A stretch of DNA of 64,000 nucleotides. Origin: Arthrobacter sp. B6. GTDB lineage: Bacteria; Actinomycetota; Actinomycetes; Actinomycetales; Micrococcaceae. Location: assembly GCF_001663775.1 (NCBI RefSeq), contig NZ_KV467168.1, positions 1,896,870 to 1,960,869 of the forward strand, written 5' to 3'. Below the pieces are notes generated by a model that saw nothing but the letters and a program-made list of their open reading frames with translations, ran no database searches and was not told where the DNA came from. Positions 34,376 through 42,660 of the stretch are shown here, piece after piece; position 1 is the first letter of the stretch, and each line of letters starts with the position of its first letter. The translations under genes were made by a program, and so were the position numbers.

Positions 34376-35980
34376 TCAGGCGAGATGCCCGACGGCGGAT
34401 TCGGCCGCTGAAACCACCTCCCCCGAGGCGACCAGAAGGTCTGCCATTTCCAGTTCCGGGGAAAGGAACCGGTCGGCGCCGGGGCCGTCCACAACGTTGC
34501 GCAGCGCAGCGATCACGGCGGTGCCGGCAGGACCCGGCGTGAGCTCCCCGCCGGATAGCTGGGTCCGGATGTCGAGTGCCCGGGCCGACGTCACCAGTTC
34601 GATTGCCAGGACGCGGCGGAGGTTCTCCACGGCCCTGCGGAGCTTTCGTGCCGCGTGCCAGCCCATGGAGACGTGGTCCTCCTGCATGGCTGAGCTCGGA
34701 ATGGAATCCACTGACGCCGGGACGGCCAGCCGCTTGTTATCGGAGACCAGCCCCGCCTGCGTGTACTGGGCGATCATCAGGCCGGAATCGACGCCCGGAT
34801 CTGAAGCGAGGAATGCCGGCAGGCCGTGGGACCGCGCCGGATCCAGCATCCTGTCGGTGCGGCGCTCCGCGATGGAGCTGAGGTCCGCCACAGCGATGGC
34901 CAGGAAATCCAGCACATAGGCCACCGGCGCACCGTGGAAATTGCCGTTGGAGCTCACCCGGCCGTCCGGCAGGACCACCGGGTTGTCGATCGCGGCGGCG
35001 AGTTCACGGGATGCCACCAAGGCAGCGTAGTCCACAGTGTCCCGGGCGGCGCCTGCAACCTGGGGTGCGCAGCGCAGGGAGTAGGCGTCCTGGACCTTCG
35101 AGTCGCCAACCCGGTGCGAGGCCACGATCGGGGAGTCTGACAGCACGCGCAGCATGTTGTCCGCACTCGCGGCCTGGCCGGGGTGCGGACGCAGGGCAGC
35201 ATGGAGCTCCGGCAGGAACACCTGGTCCGTGCCCAGCAGCGCCTCAACGCTCAGCGCTGCGGTGATGTCCGCCGTCGTCAGCAGGTGCCGGAGGTCCGCA
35301 ATGGCCATCAGAAGCATGCCCAGCATGCCCTCGGTGCCGTTGACCAGCGCCAGGCCTTCCTTCTCGGCGAGGGTCACCGGGTCGATGCCGTGCTCGGCAA
35401 GAAGTACGGCGACAGGCTGTTCGCCGCGCCCGCCGTACGTCACGCCGTCGGGTCCGGCGGCTTCGCCCTCACCCATCAGCACCAGTGCGCAGTGGGACAG
35501 CGGAGCGAGGTCGCCGGAACAGCCGAGCGACCCAAATTCGCGGACCACGGGGGTGATGCCTGCGTTCAGCACGTCCACCATGGTCTGCAGGACCACCGGC
35601 CGGACGCCGGTGCGGCCGGAGGCGAGGGTCTTGGCGCGCAGGAACATGATGCCGCGCACCACTTCGCGTTCGACAGCCTGGCCCATGCCGGCTGCGTGGC
35701 TCCGGATGAGGGACTTCTGCAGCTGCGTGCGCAGTTCGCCGGGGATGTGCCGGTTGGCGAGGGCGCCGAAACCGGTCGAGATGCCGTAAGCCGGTGTCTC
35801 ACTGTGGGCGAGGTCGTCGATATGGGCACGGACCTTGGCCACCGTGTCCAGGGCGTCCTGGGAGATGGTCACCTTGGCGTTGTGGCGCGCGACGGCGACA
35901 ACGTCCTCGGGGGTCACGCCGCTGGAGCCGAGGGTGACGGTGAGCGGTGCTTGGGTTGGTGCATTGGCTGTGATGGTCAT
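34376..35980 (-). CDS. hutH: Histidine ammonia-lyase
   Basis: 534 aa from ATG 35980 (AGGA upstream). It converts histidine to urocanate and ammonia using an MIO cofactor formed from an internal tripeptide. The MIO-forming segment reads GSLGCSGDLAPLSH, with Cys-Ser-Gly where Ala-Ser-Gly is usual. Other family signatures are YGISTGFGALAN and LQDAYSLRCAPQV-like QDAYSLRCAPQVAGA. It follows hutU on the same strand, with palindromic element B in the 92-bp gap. Confidence 0.95.
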   Translation of the reverse strand: MTITANAPTQAPLTVTLGSSGVTPEDVVAVARHNAKVTISQDALDTVAKVRAHIDDLAHSETPAYGISTGFGALANRHIPGELRTQLQKSLIRSHAAGMGQAVEREVVRGIMFLRAKTLASGRTGVRPVVLQTMVDVLNAGITPVVREFGSLGCSGDLAPLSHCALVLMGEGEAAGPDGVTYGGRGEQPVAVLLAEHGIDPVTLAEKEGLALVNGTEGMLGMLLMAIADLRHLLTTADITAALSVEALLGTDQVFLPELHAALRPHPGQAASADNMLRVLSDSPIVASHRVGDSKVQDAYSLRCAPQVAGAARDTVDYAALVASRELAAAIDNPVVLPDGRVSSNGNFHGAPVAYVLDFLAIAVADLSSIAERRTDRMLDPARSHGLPAFLASDPGVDSGLMIAQYTQAGLVSDNKRLAVPASVDSIPSSAMQEDHVSMGWHAARKLRRAVENLRRVLAIELVTSARALDIRTQLSGGELTPGPAGTAVIAALRNVVDGPGADRFLSPELEMADLLVASGEVVSAAESAVGHLA

Positions 35981-35998
35981 TATTCCTACTTCGTGGGG

Positions 35999-36058
35999 AT
36001 CGATTGCTCCGCAGGTGCCCTTTTGGTGGTTCAAAACGGCACTTACGGAGCAATCGAT
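35999..36058. repeat. Palindromic intergenic element B (hutU-hutH gap)
   Basis: The outer arm ATCGATTGCTCCG (35999-36011) pairs perfectly with 36046-36058. Inner arms AGGTGCC/GGCACTT and TTTTG/CAAAA extend pairing almost to a 6-nt loop, so practically the whole 60 bp folds. It starts 14 bp past the hutU stop codon. Its outer arm and CCAAAAGGG centre match element F, while its AAGTGCCGTTTTGA part matches element A. Confidence 0.87.
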
Positions 36059-36072
36059 GGTCGGGACCTTGG

Positions 36073-37782
36073 TCAGCGGGTCTCCGGGACCTCGGGGAGC
36101 ATCGGGATGCGGACGCCGCGTTCTTTGGCGACGTGGACGGCGCGGTCGTAGCCGGCGTCGGCGTGCCGGATGACGCCCATGCCGGGGTCGTTGGTCAGGA
36201 GGCGTTCCAGTTTCTCAGCGGCGAGGTCGGTGCCGTCGGCGACCGAAACCTGGCCGGCGTGGATGGAGCGGCCGATGCCGACGCCGCCGCCGTGGTGGAT
36301 CGAGACCCAGGTGGCGCCGGAGGCCGTGTTGAGCAGGGCGTTGAGGAGCGGCCAGTCGGCGATTGCATCGGAGCCGTCGGCCATGGCCTCGGTCTCGCGG
36401 TACGGTGAGGCGACGGAGCCGGAATCGAGGTGGTCGCGGCCGATCACGATGGGCGCCTTGACCTTGCCTTCCTTGACCAGCTGGTTGAAAAGCAGGCCGG
36501 CCTTGGCGCGTTCGCCGTAGCCAAGCCAGCAGATCCGGGCCGGCAGCCCTTCGAACTCGACGCGCTCCGCCGCGGCGTCGATCCATCGGTGCAGGTGCTT
36601 GTTCTCCGGGAAGAGCTCCTTGATGGCCTTGTCCGTGACGGCGATGTCCTCGGGGTCACCGGACAGTGCCACCCACCGGAACGGGCCAAGGCCCTCGCAG
36701 AACAGCGGCCGGATGTAGGCCGGAACGAAGCCGGGGAACTCGAAGGCACGGTTGTAGCCGCCCTTGCGGGCTTCGTCACGGATGGAGTTGCCATAGTCGA
36801 AGACCTCGGCGCCGGCGTCCTGGAATTCCACCATGGCCTGGACGTGCCGGGCCATGGAAGCCTGGGCTTTCTTGGTGAAACCCTCCGGGTCAGCCTCGGC
36901 TTCGCGGTGCCACTCTCCCACTGAAATGCCCTCGGGCAGGTAGGACAGCGGATCGTGGGCGGAGGTCTGGTCGGTGACGATGTCCACGGTGAGCTCGCCG
37001 GCTTTGTGGCGGCGCAGGATCTCGGGGAACACCTCGGCGGCGTTGCCCACGTATCCGACGGACCAGCCGCGGCGCTCTTCCTTGGCCTTGAGCACCTTGG
37101 CGATGGCGGCGTCAAGATCGGTTTCCACCTCGTCCAGGTAACGCTTGCCGGCGCGGCGGCGCAGCCGGGTCTCGTCGACGTCGACAATCAGGCAGGCGCC
37201 GTCGTTCAGCGTGACTGCGAGCGGTTGGGCGCCGCCCATGCCGCCGCAGCCGCCGGTCAGGGTCAGGGTGCCCGCGAGGGTCCCGTTTTCGTCCCCAGTG
37301 AGCTTTCGGGCGATCGCGGCGAACGTCTCAAACGTTCCCTGCAGGATGCCCTGAGTGCCGATGTAGATCCAGGACCCGGCCGTCATCTGGCCATACATCA
37401 TCAGGCCCTCCGCCTCCAGGCGGCGGAACTCGGGCCAGTTGGCCCAGTCCCCCACGAGGTTGGAGTTGGCGAGGAGCACGCGCGGCGCCCATTCATTCGT
37501 TCGGAACACGCCCACGGGCTTGCCGGACTGGACCAGGAGGGTCTCATCCTTTTCCATGGTTTCCAGCGTGCGGGTGATGGCGTCGAACGCGGCCCAGCTG
37601 CGGACCGCCCGGCCGGTGCCGCCGTAGACCACCAGGTCATCCGGGCGTTCGGCAACCTCAGGGTCCAGGTTGTTCATCAGCATGCGCAGCGGGGCTTCCG
37701 TCTGCCAGGACTTGGCGGTGAGCTCGGTACCGCGGGCAGCTTTGACCGGGCGGGCACCGGTGGTGAAATCGGCGGGTGCCAT
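36073..37782 (-). CDS. hutU: Urocanate hydratase
   Basis: 569 aa, full length for urocanase. The NAD-binding and catalytic region shows [27 protein letters not shown], the active-site Cys area in [12 protein letters not shown], and the C-terminal [24 protein letters not shown]. It converts urocanate to imidazolone propionate. AAGGAG lies upstream of ATG 37782. It is the second gene from the IclR regulator, 215 bp away, with palindromic element C in between. Confidence 0.96.
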   Translation of the reverse strand: MAPADFTTGARPVKAARGTELTAKSWQTEAPLRMLMNNLDPEVAERPDDLVVYGGTGRAVRSWAAFDAITRTLETMEKDETLLVQSGKPVGVFRTNEWAPRVLLANSNLVGDWANWPEFRRLEAEGLMMYGQMTAGSWIYIGTQGILQGTFETFAAIARKLTGDENGTLAGTLTLTGGCGGMGGAQPLAVTLNDGACLIVDVDETRLRRRAGKRYLDEVETDLDAAIAKVLKAKEERRGWSVGYVGNAAEVFPEILRRHKAGELTVDIVTDQTSAHDPLSYLPEGISVGEWHREAEADPEGFTKKAQASMARHVQAMVEFQDAGAEVFDYGNSIRDEARKGGYNRAFEFPGFVPAYIRPLFCEGLGPFRWVALSGDPEDIAVTDKAIKELFPENKHLHRWIDAAAERVEFEGLPARICWLGYGERAKAGLLFNQLVKEGKVKAPIVIGRDHLDSGSVASPYRETEAMADGSDAIADWPLLNALLNTASGATWVSIHHGGGVGIGRSIHAGQVSVADGTDLAAEKLERLLTNDPGMGVIRHADAGYDRAVHVAKERGVRIPMLPEVPETR

Positions 37783-37928
37783 GAGGGGCTCCTTCTTGTT
37801 CTGGGCGTATGGTTCGCGGTGGTGCGAAGAGGTTCTGTATCAACTAAAGCGCCTCCCGGCCGGGCCGGACAGGGCTTTCAGGAGGGTACTGTCCGGAATC
37901 CCAGACCGGTGCATGGTCCCCCAACTAA

Positions 37929-37976
37929 GTAGCAGTTGATGTCGTTTTGGGCGCTCATACCGACATCTGCTGCGAC
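37929..37976. repeat. Palindromic intergenic element C (after the IclR gene)
   Basis: GATGTCG (37938-37944) pairs with CGACATC (37961-37967), and outer GCAG/CTGC-like pairing continues to 37932 and 37973. The stretch GTAGCAGTTGATGTCGTTTT is clearly homologous to the reverse complement of element A (GTAGCAGTAAGTGTCGTTTT). It begins 22 bp past the IclR stop codon. Confidence 0.78.
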
Positions 37977-37997
37977 CTGGTTGGGCAGGACGGGGGG

Positions 37998-38819
37998 CTA
38001 TTTGGCGGGGCGGCCGTGGATGCGGACCGAAAGCTCGTCCGCCACTTTCTGGACCCGTGCCGCGAGTGCCGGCCATTGGTCCGCCGGCAGTTTGTCCTCG
38101 AGGAACGTGACGGCGACCGCCGCCGTCGGCCATCCCACGTGGTCCGTGACGGCGGCGGCGATCGAGCCGAAGCCGGGCGTCACCTCGCCGTGTTCCGTGG
38201 CGTAGCCGCGTTGCCTGACCTGGTCCAGGTGGGAGGACAGCGCCGAGTATTTCATGATGGCGCCTACCACCTCATGACGGGCGGTAAAGGCTGCCGCGTT
38301 CGGATACAGCGCGCGGACCTGTGACTTCGGCAGCGCAGCGAGAATGGCGCGGCCACTGGCGGTGAGGTGGCTCGGAAGCCGCACGCCGACGTCGGTCACC
38401 AGGGACGGGCGGTTCTTCGCCCGCTCTTCCACGATGTAGAGCACGTCGCGGCCGTGGAGTACCGCCAGGTGCGCGCTCTCCCCGATCACGTCCACGAGCG
38501 ACGCCAGCAGCGGCCTGCCCAGGCGCGACAGCGGTTCCTGCCGCGAGTAGGCCGAGCTCAGTTCGAACGCACTGATTCCCAGGCCGTACCGTTGCTCCTC
38601 GTGGAGGTGGAGGACAAACCCGTTGGCCTCCATCACGCCCAAAAGGTGGTAAACGCTGGACCGGGGCAGCCCAAGGGACGTGGCGATGCTCGACGCCGCC
38701 ATGGGCCCCCGCTTGGAGGCAAGCAGTTTGAGGATGCGCAGTGTGTTCTCGGCGGCGGGGACTTTTGACGCCACCTTGGGTTCGCTGCCGGCCAGTGGCC
38801 TGGCTTCCGTGCTTGCCAC
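37998..38819 (-). CDS. IclR-family transcriptional regulator, probably of hut genes
   Basis: 273 aa from GTG 38819, which has GGAGG 8 nt upstream; a TTG at 38837 is an alternative. The N-terminal winged helix (AENTLRILKLLASKRGPMAASSIATSLGLPRSSVYHLLGVM) is followed by the IclR effector domain with GLPS/LTASGRAILAALP and the C-terminal GYATEHGEVTPGFGSIAAAVTDH. It lies directly upstream of hutU-hutH in the same orientation, so control of histidine utilisation is likely. The effector (for example urocanate) is inference. Confidence 0.9.
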   Translation of the reverse strand: MASTEARPLAGSEPKVASKVPAAENTLRILKLLASKRGPMAASSIATSLGLPRSSVYHLLGVMEANGFVLHLHEEQRYGLGISAFELSSAYSRQEPLSRLGRPLLASLVDVIGESAHLAVLHGRDVLYIVEERAKNRPSLVTDVGVRLPSHLTASGRAILAALPKSQVRALYPNAAAFTARHEVVGAIMKYSALSSHLDQVRQRGYATEHGEVTPGFGSIAAAVTDHVGWPTAAVAVTFLEDKLPADQWPALAARVQKVADELSVRIHGRPAK

Positions 38820-38977
38820 TATGATGTCCTCCGTCAATCTCGCGGGTTTCCACCCATGTCCGGGATCCCGTACTTAACTTTGCGCCCTTCAAGGTGTCCG
38901 CATGGCCATCAGAACACGGCAAGTGTCCCGGATACCAGACACGGTCCAATTAGGGATGCTTGGGCGGATGAAGGTCA

Positions 38978-38983
38978 TAGGCT
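38978..38983 (+). promoter_or_regulatory. Leaderless -10 element (TAGGCT) for the small gene at 38991
   Basis: TAGGCT ends 7 nt before ATG 38991, and no Shine-Dalgarno sequence is present. Confidence 0.4.
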
Positions 38984-38990
38984 GAGTCGC

Positions 38991-39188
38991 ATGGTTTCAA
39001 CCACCGATTCCCTTGCCGCGCATGATGGCCAGTTCCGCCGGCTGGCGTTCCTCGAACGTGCCGGTCTGGAACGGATTGCCTCCGCTGACAGCAAGCCGAT
39101 TCTGCGAAGATTGGGATTCCCGGCGATCACCACCGCCACGCCTTTTGTCTGGACTCCGCCCGGAAGTGGCGATTCCAGTGCAACCTGA
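38991..39188 (+). CDS. Small hypothetical protein (65 aa) upstream of a phosphotransferase
   Basis: No family recognised. The 65-aa frame (ending ATPFVWTPPGSGDSSAT) has an alpha-helical, charged N-terminal half. A leaderless-type -10 motif sits directly upstream, and its stop codon overlaps the likely GTG start of the next gene by 11 bp, suggesting translational coupling. It could be a genuine small protein or a leader ORF for the downstream phosphotransferase gene. Confidence 0.45.
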   Translation: MVSTTDSLAAHDGQFRRLAFLERAGLERIASADSKPILRRLGFPAITTATPFVWTPPGSGDSSAT

Positions 39189-40137
39189 GTGGAGCCCCAG
39201 GATCGGCTGGGCTGAGCTCCCAGGCAAGGTGCGGGCCGGCGTCGAACAGATCCTTGGCTCCCGCGTGGTTGAGGCGACGGGGCAGCAGGGAGGCTTTTCC
39301 CCGGGGACAGCCGACCGCGTCCTCACCGCTGCCGGCCGGCGCGCCTTCATCAAGGCCGTCAGTCCTCAACTGAACGAGCACTCGCCCGCTATCCACCGGA
39401 AAGAGGCAGCCATCGCGGCCGCGCTGCCCGCCGGAGTGCCGGCGCCATCACTGATCGGCACCTACGACGACGGCGAATGGGTCGCCCTGGTGCTCAGCGA
39501 TGTGGAAGGCAGGCATCCCCACATCCCCTGGCACGCCGTCGAACTTCACCTTGTCCTCGACGCCCTACTGAAGATTGCCCGCACGCCGCTCCCACCGGAA
39601 CTCAGTGGGCTGCCCCCACTTGAGGCGGAACTCACCGATCCGTTTCGAGGCTGGACCCGCATCCGGAGCGATCCGCCGGAGGACTGCGATCCATGGGTCC
39701 TTCGGAACCTCGACATGCTCGGGCAACTGGCAGAGCGGGGACTCAAGGATGTGACCGGCGATTCGTTGGCCCACACAGACGTCCGCGCTGACAACATCAT
39801 CATCACCGCCACGAACGGGGCGGTCCTGGTGGATTGGCCCTGGGCTGCAGTGGGCGCACCGTGGGTGGACGCCGTTTCGGTGCTCGTGAATGTTCATGTC
39901 TTCGATCCTGGCTTCGACGTGGATGCACTCCTGCGAACCCACGACGTGTTCAGTGCCGCCAGCGCTGATAACGTCAACGCATTTCTTTCCGGCCTGGCCG
40001 CATACTTCATAGACGCCGCCCGGCAACCCCCACCACCCGGCCTCCCAACTGTCCGGGCTTTCCAGCAGCAGCAGGGCGAAGCGGTCATTCACTGGCTGCG
40101 GGGCAGACTCACGGGTTCTGCTGGCCCCTTGCACTGA
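39178..40137 (+). CDS. Aminoglycoside phosphotransferase/kinase-like protein
   Basis: About 319 aa from GTG 39178. It has the APH fold: N-lobe with RRAFIKAVS and a short hinge (WVALVLSDVEG), then the catalytic loop SLAHTDVRADNIII (HxDxxxxN) and metal site VLVDWPWA. Such enzymes phosphorylate small hydroxylated compounds; antibiotic resistance should not be assumed. The start is uncertain: the frame stays open upstream to 39013, but that part overlaps the 65-aa ORF and does not look family-like. Confidence 0.78.
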   Translation: MQPEWSPRIGWAELPGKVRAGVEQILGSRVVEATGQQGGFSPGTADRVLTAAGRRAFIKAVSPQLNEHSPAIHRKEAAIAAALPAGVPAPSLIGTYDDGEWVALVLSDVEGRHPHIPWHAVELHLVLDALLKIARTPLPPELSGLPPLEAELTDPFRGWTRIRSDPPEDCDPWVLRNLDMLGQLAERGLKDVTGDSLAHTDVRADNIIITATNGAVLVDWPWAAVGAPWVDAVSVLVNVHVFDPGFDVDALLRTHDVFSAASADNVNAFLSGLAAYFIDAARQPPPPGLPTVRAFQQQQGEAVIHWLRGRLTGSAGPLH

Positions 40138-40154
40138 CTGATTGCGCAGTTGGA

Positions 40155-40160
40155 TAGAGT
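40155..40160 (+). promoter_or_regulatory. Leaderless -10 element (TAGAGT) for the DinB gene
   Basis: TAGAGT ends 7 nt before ATG 40168, which supports that start over 40150. Confidence 0.45.
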
Positions 40161-40167
40161 GCCCGCT

Positions 40168-40782
40168 ATGGGCGAAAAAGAGACACTGCACCACTATCTA
40201 CGCGTCAGGCGGGAAAACCTCCTGGGCAAGCTGGATGGCCTAAGTGAGTACGACGTCCGCCGGCCGGTCACACCTACGGGCACCAACCTGCTGGGCCTGG
40301 TCAAGCACGTGGCCAGTGTGGAGCTCGGCTATTTCGGCGAGGTCTTCGGCCGCCCCAGCGGACGGCACCTCCGATGGCTGGGCGGCGATGCCAGCCCCGA
40401 TGCCGACATGTGGGCAACAGCCGACGAAACCCGCGAGGAGATTCTTGAGCTCCACCGGTTCGCCGCCGCGCACAGCGACGCAACCATCGAGGCCCTCCCG
40501 CCGGACGCCGCTGGAATAGTGCCGTGGTGGCCGGAGGAACGGCGTCACGTCACCTTGCACCAGATCCTCGTCCACATGCTGGCTGAAAGGTCCCAGCATC
40601 TGGGCCATGCCGACATCCTGCGCGAACTTGTCGACGGGAGTGCCGGGCAGCGTCCCGCTGATCCCAACCTGACACCGCGGAGTACGGAGGAATGGGCTGC
40701 CCACCGTGCCGCCATCGAGGATGCCGCGCGGGCTGCCTCCAATACAGCGCCAGAAAACGCGGCGCGGTCCGCCAAGTCCTAA
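40168..40782 (+). CDS. DinB-family (DUF664) putative thiol-dependent enzyme
   Basis: 204 aa. A four-helix-bundle pattern with the metal-binding His residues expected for DinB/DUF664: NLLGLVKHVASVELGYFGEVFG in helix 2, and TLHQILVHMLAERSQHLGHADILRELVDG near the C-terminus. Several actinobacterial members are mycothiol-dependent S-transferases. It starts 30 bp after the phosphotransferase stop codon but seems to have its own leaderless promoter. Confidence 0.88.
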   Translation: MGEKETLHHYLRVRRENLLGKLDGLSEYDVRRPVTPTGTNLLGLVKHVASVELGYFGEVFGRPSGRHLRWLGGDASPDADMWATADETREEILELHRFAAAHSDATIEALPPDAAGIVPWWPEERRHVTLHQILVHMLAERSQHLGHADILRELVDGSAGQRPADPNLTPRSTEEWAAHRAAIEDAARAASNTAPENAARSAKS

Positions 40783-40823
40783 ACGCCCCTGCCATGCGCT
40801 GTGTGGATAACCCGCGACCATGC

Positions 40824-40847
40824 GGGGCCACAAATGTACGTTCGCGC
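40824..40847. repeat. Half-copy (element H) of the CGCGAACGTACA palindrome
   Basis: GGGGCCACAAATGTACGTTCGCGC aligns with the right arm of element G (AGGGCCCCAAGTGTACGTTCGCGC) with three differences. The matching left arm CGCGAACGTACA is absent. It lies between the convergent DinB and oxidoreductase genes. Confidence 0.65.
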
Positions 40848-40873
40848 CGAAGAATTGGGCCACGAGCGGGCGG

Positions 40874-41845
40874 TCAGATGCTGACGACCACCTTGCCGCG
40901 CACGCGCCCCTCGTGCAGGAACGCGACGGCTGCCGGGGCGTCCGCCAGCGGGAAGACCTTATCCACAGCGGGTTTGACGAGTCCGTTTTCCAGGAAAGAG
41001 GTCAGCGCCTCAAGGTCCCGGTAATTCTCGGTCGAGACGAGCCCCTTGAACTTCTGCCCGGAGAACAGGGACACAAAGGTCGCACCGAGGGACCGTTCAA
41101 ACCCTCCAGTCAGCTTCCCGCCGCCTTCGCCCCCGACGATCACCAGCGTTCCGTGCGGCGTGAGTGCCTTTCGCGATATAGCCAGCGGCCGGTTGCCGGC
41201 GGTATCCAGAATGACGTCGTACAGCAGGCCGGTCCGGGAAAAATCGTCGCGGGTGTAGTCGATGACGTGGTCGGCGCCGAGGGACCGGACGAGGTCCACC
41301 TTGCTCGCGCTGCAGACACCGGTGACCTCTGCCCCAAACGCCCTGGCCAGCTGGACGGCAAAGGAACCCACGCCTCCGCCCGCCCCGATGACCAGCACCT
41401 TCTGACCTGGAACCACCTGCCCGGCGTCGCGAACGGCCTGCAAAGCAGTCACAGCGGAAATGGGCGCGGCCGCTGCCTCCTCAAACGTGAGGTTGGCAGG
41501 CTTCCGTGCCACCAGGCCCTCCTTGGCGCAGACGAATTCCGCGAAAGACCCCTCACAAGTACCGAAGACTTCATCGCCGGGCTGGAAGCGGGTAACGGCC
41601 GCCCCAACTGCCTCCACGACGCCGGCAACCTCCCGCCCCCGGACCGGCACCTTGGGCTTCATCAGCCCGAACCCGAAGAGCCGGACCAGGTACGGCAGCC
41701 CGGTCATGAGGTGCCACACGCCCTGGTCGACGCCGGCGGCACGGACCCGGATGAGCACCTCGCCGATGGCGGGCGCCGGCTTCGGGATGTCCTTGATTTG
41801 GAGCACATCCGCACTCCCATAAACGTCCTGCACGATGGCTTTCAC
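40874..41845 (-). CDS. NAD(P)-dependent quinone-oxidoreductase-like alcohol dehydrogenase (MDR family)
   Basis: 323 aa, zinc-free medium-chain reductase type. The N-terminal catalytic domain begins MKAIVQDVYGSADVLQIKDIP, and the NAD(P) fold is at VLVIGAGGGVGSFAVQLARAFGAEVTG. No structural or catalytic zinc cysteine set is present. GTG 41845 overlaps the stop of the small HTH gene (GTGA). It is the third gene of an operon (membrane protein, HTH regulator, reductase). Confidence 0.92.
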   Translation of the reverse strand: MKAIVQDVYGSADVLQIKDIPKPAPAIGEVLIRVRAAGVDQGVWHLMTGLPYLVRLFGFGLMKPKVPVRGREVAGVVEAVGAAVTRFQPGDEVFGTCEGSFAEFVCAKEGLVARKPANLTFEEAAAAPISAVTALQAVRDAGQVVPGQKVLVIGAGGGVGSFAVQLARAFGAEVTGVCSASKVDLVRSLGADHVIDYTRDDFSRTGLLYDVILDTAGNRPLAISRKALTPHGTLVIVGGEGGGKLTGGFERSLGATFVSLFSGQKFKGLVSTENYRDLEALTSFLENGLVKPAVDKVFPLADAPAAVAFLHEGRVRGKVVVSI

Positions 41846-42072
41846 GATGCGTCTCCTTCATGGTGCGGGTACTGGAAAACGTCTTCGAGCGGCACGCTGA
41901 GCACGTGGGCGATCTGGAAGGCCATCTCCAACGACGGCGAATACCGGCCCTGTTCGATCGCAATGACTGTCTGGCGGGTGACGCCCACACGCTCGGCCAG
42001 TTCGGCCTGGGTCATCTCGCCGCGCTCAAAACGGAGCCGCCGGATCGAGTTGGTCACCCGCGTTGGTTTCAC
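41842..42072 (-). CDS. Small XRE-type HTH regulator
   Basis: 76 aa, mostly one HTH domain: SIRRLRFERGEMTQAELAERVGVTRQTVIAIEQGRYSPSLEMAFQIAHVLSVPLEDVF. This matches the YdaS/XRE mini-regulators that accompany small membrane proteins. GTG 42072 forms a GTGA overlap with the upstream gene. It may bind the GACATNATGTC palindrome in front of the operon. Confidence 0.93.
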   Translation of the reverse strand: MKPTRVTNSIRRLRFERGEMTQAELAERVGVTRQTVIAIEQGRYSPSLEMAFQIAHVLSVPLEDVFQYPHHEGDAS

Positions 42073-42512
42073 CACGGCTGAAACCCCCTGCGGTAAGCAA
42101 TAATCTTGGCCACCGAGCCAAGGATCGCGGACAGGACGAAGGTCAGGTAGATGACGTTGGCGATCCAGAAATGGTCCGTCTCCGTCATGGCCATCAGCAG
42201 CGCGGCCACTCCCCCAATGACCACAAACGACTGCCCGATGTACTCGCCGAAGCGGTAGATTTCCCGGTCCCGCTGGTCCTTCTTCCCGGCGTCCCTGGGC
42301 GAGGAAATGCCAATCAAGGCGTGCAGGACTATGGACAAAGCAATGGAGCCCCCCACGGTCCACAGCAGCGGCGCAACATACGGCACGTCAGCAAGTGGCA
42401 TGGTCCCAGCCCGGCTCAGGACGATGGCCAAGTAGACGCCGTAGGAGCCCACAGCCACCACCCCCATGATCCATGCACTCTTCTCTTCGAAGGACATTTC
42501 CAATTCCGCCAT
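42069..42512 (-). CDS. Small four-helix membrane protein of the DUF2178 type
   Basis: About 147 aa with four predicted membrane helices (SAWIMGVVAVGSYGVYLAIVL; VAPLLWTVGGSIALSIVLHALIG; FVVIGGVAALLMAMT; IANVIYLTFVLSAILGSVAKIIAY). It is the usual partner of mini-XRE regulators. I prefer ATG 42512 because a -35/-10 pair ends just upstream and would place the RNA start near 42540; ATG 42497 (MSFEEKSAW) is equally family-like. The longer frame to 42884 overlaps the divergent LysE gene and is rejected. Confidence 0.82.
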   Translation of the reverse strand: MAELEMSFEEKSAWIMGVVAVGSYGVYLAIVLSRAGTMPLADVPYVAPLLWTVGGSIALSIVLHALIGISSPRDAGKKDQRDREIYRFGEYIGQSFVVIGGVAALLMAMTETDHFWIANVIYLTFVLSAILGSVAKIIAYRRGFQPW

Positions 42513-42546
42513 CTTCCCAAGGATGTAAAACAAACCTGACATCACC

Positions 42547-42575
42547 AAAGTAAAGAAAACTAGACATGATGTCAA
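42547..42575 (-). promoter_or_regulatory. Promoter of the DUF2178-HTH-reductase operon with overlapping palindrome
   Basis: On the minus strand TTGACA (42570-42575) and TACTTT (42547-42552) are spaced 17 bp. A palindrome, GACATGATGTC (42563-42573), overlaps the -35 box and is a plausible autoregulatory operator for the XRE protein. Confidence 0.65.
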
Positions 42576-42649
42576 GACTTCTAAACAGCCCGCAGCCGCC
42601 ACTAAGGCCGGCTCCGCCGCAACCAATGCCGTCCTGCCCCGGCCAGAGC

Positions 42650-42655
42650 TAAGAT
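42650..42655 (+). promoter_or_regulatory. Leaderless -10 element (TAAGAT) for the LysE gene
   Basis: TAAGAT ends 5 nt before ATG 42661, with no ribosome-binding site between. Confidence 0.45.
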
Positions 42656-42660
42656 CAGGC

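Noticed and set aside
39013..39177. N-terminal extension of the phosphotransferase from ATG 39013
   Set aside because: Overlaps the 65-aa ORF, lacks a ribosome-binding site, and its translation is unlike the family.
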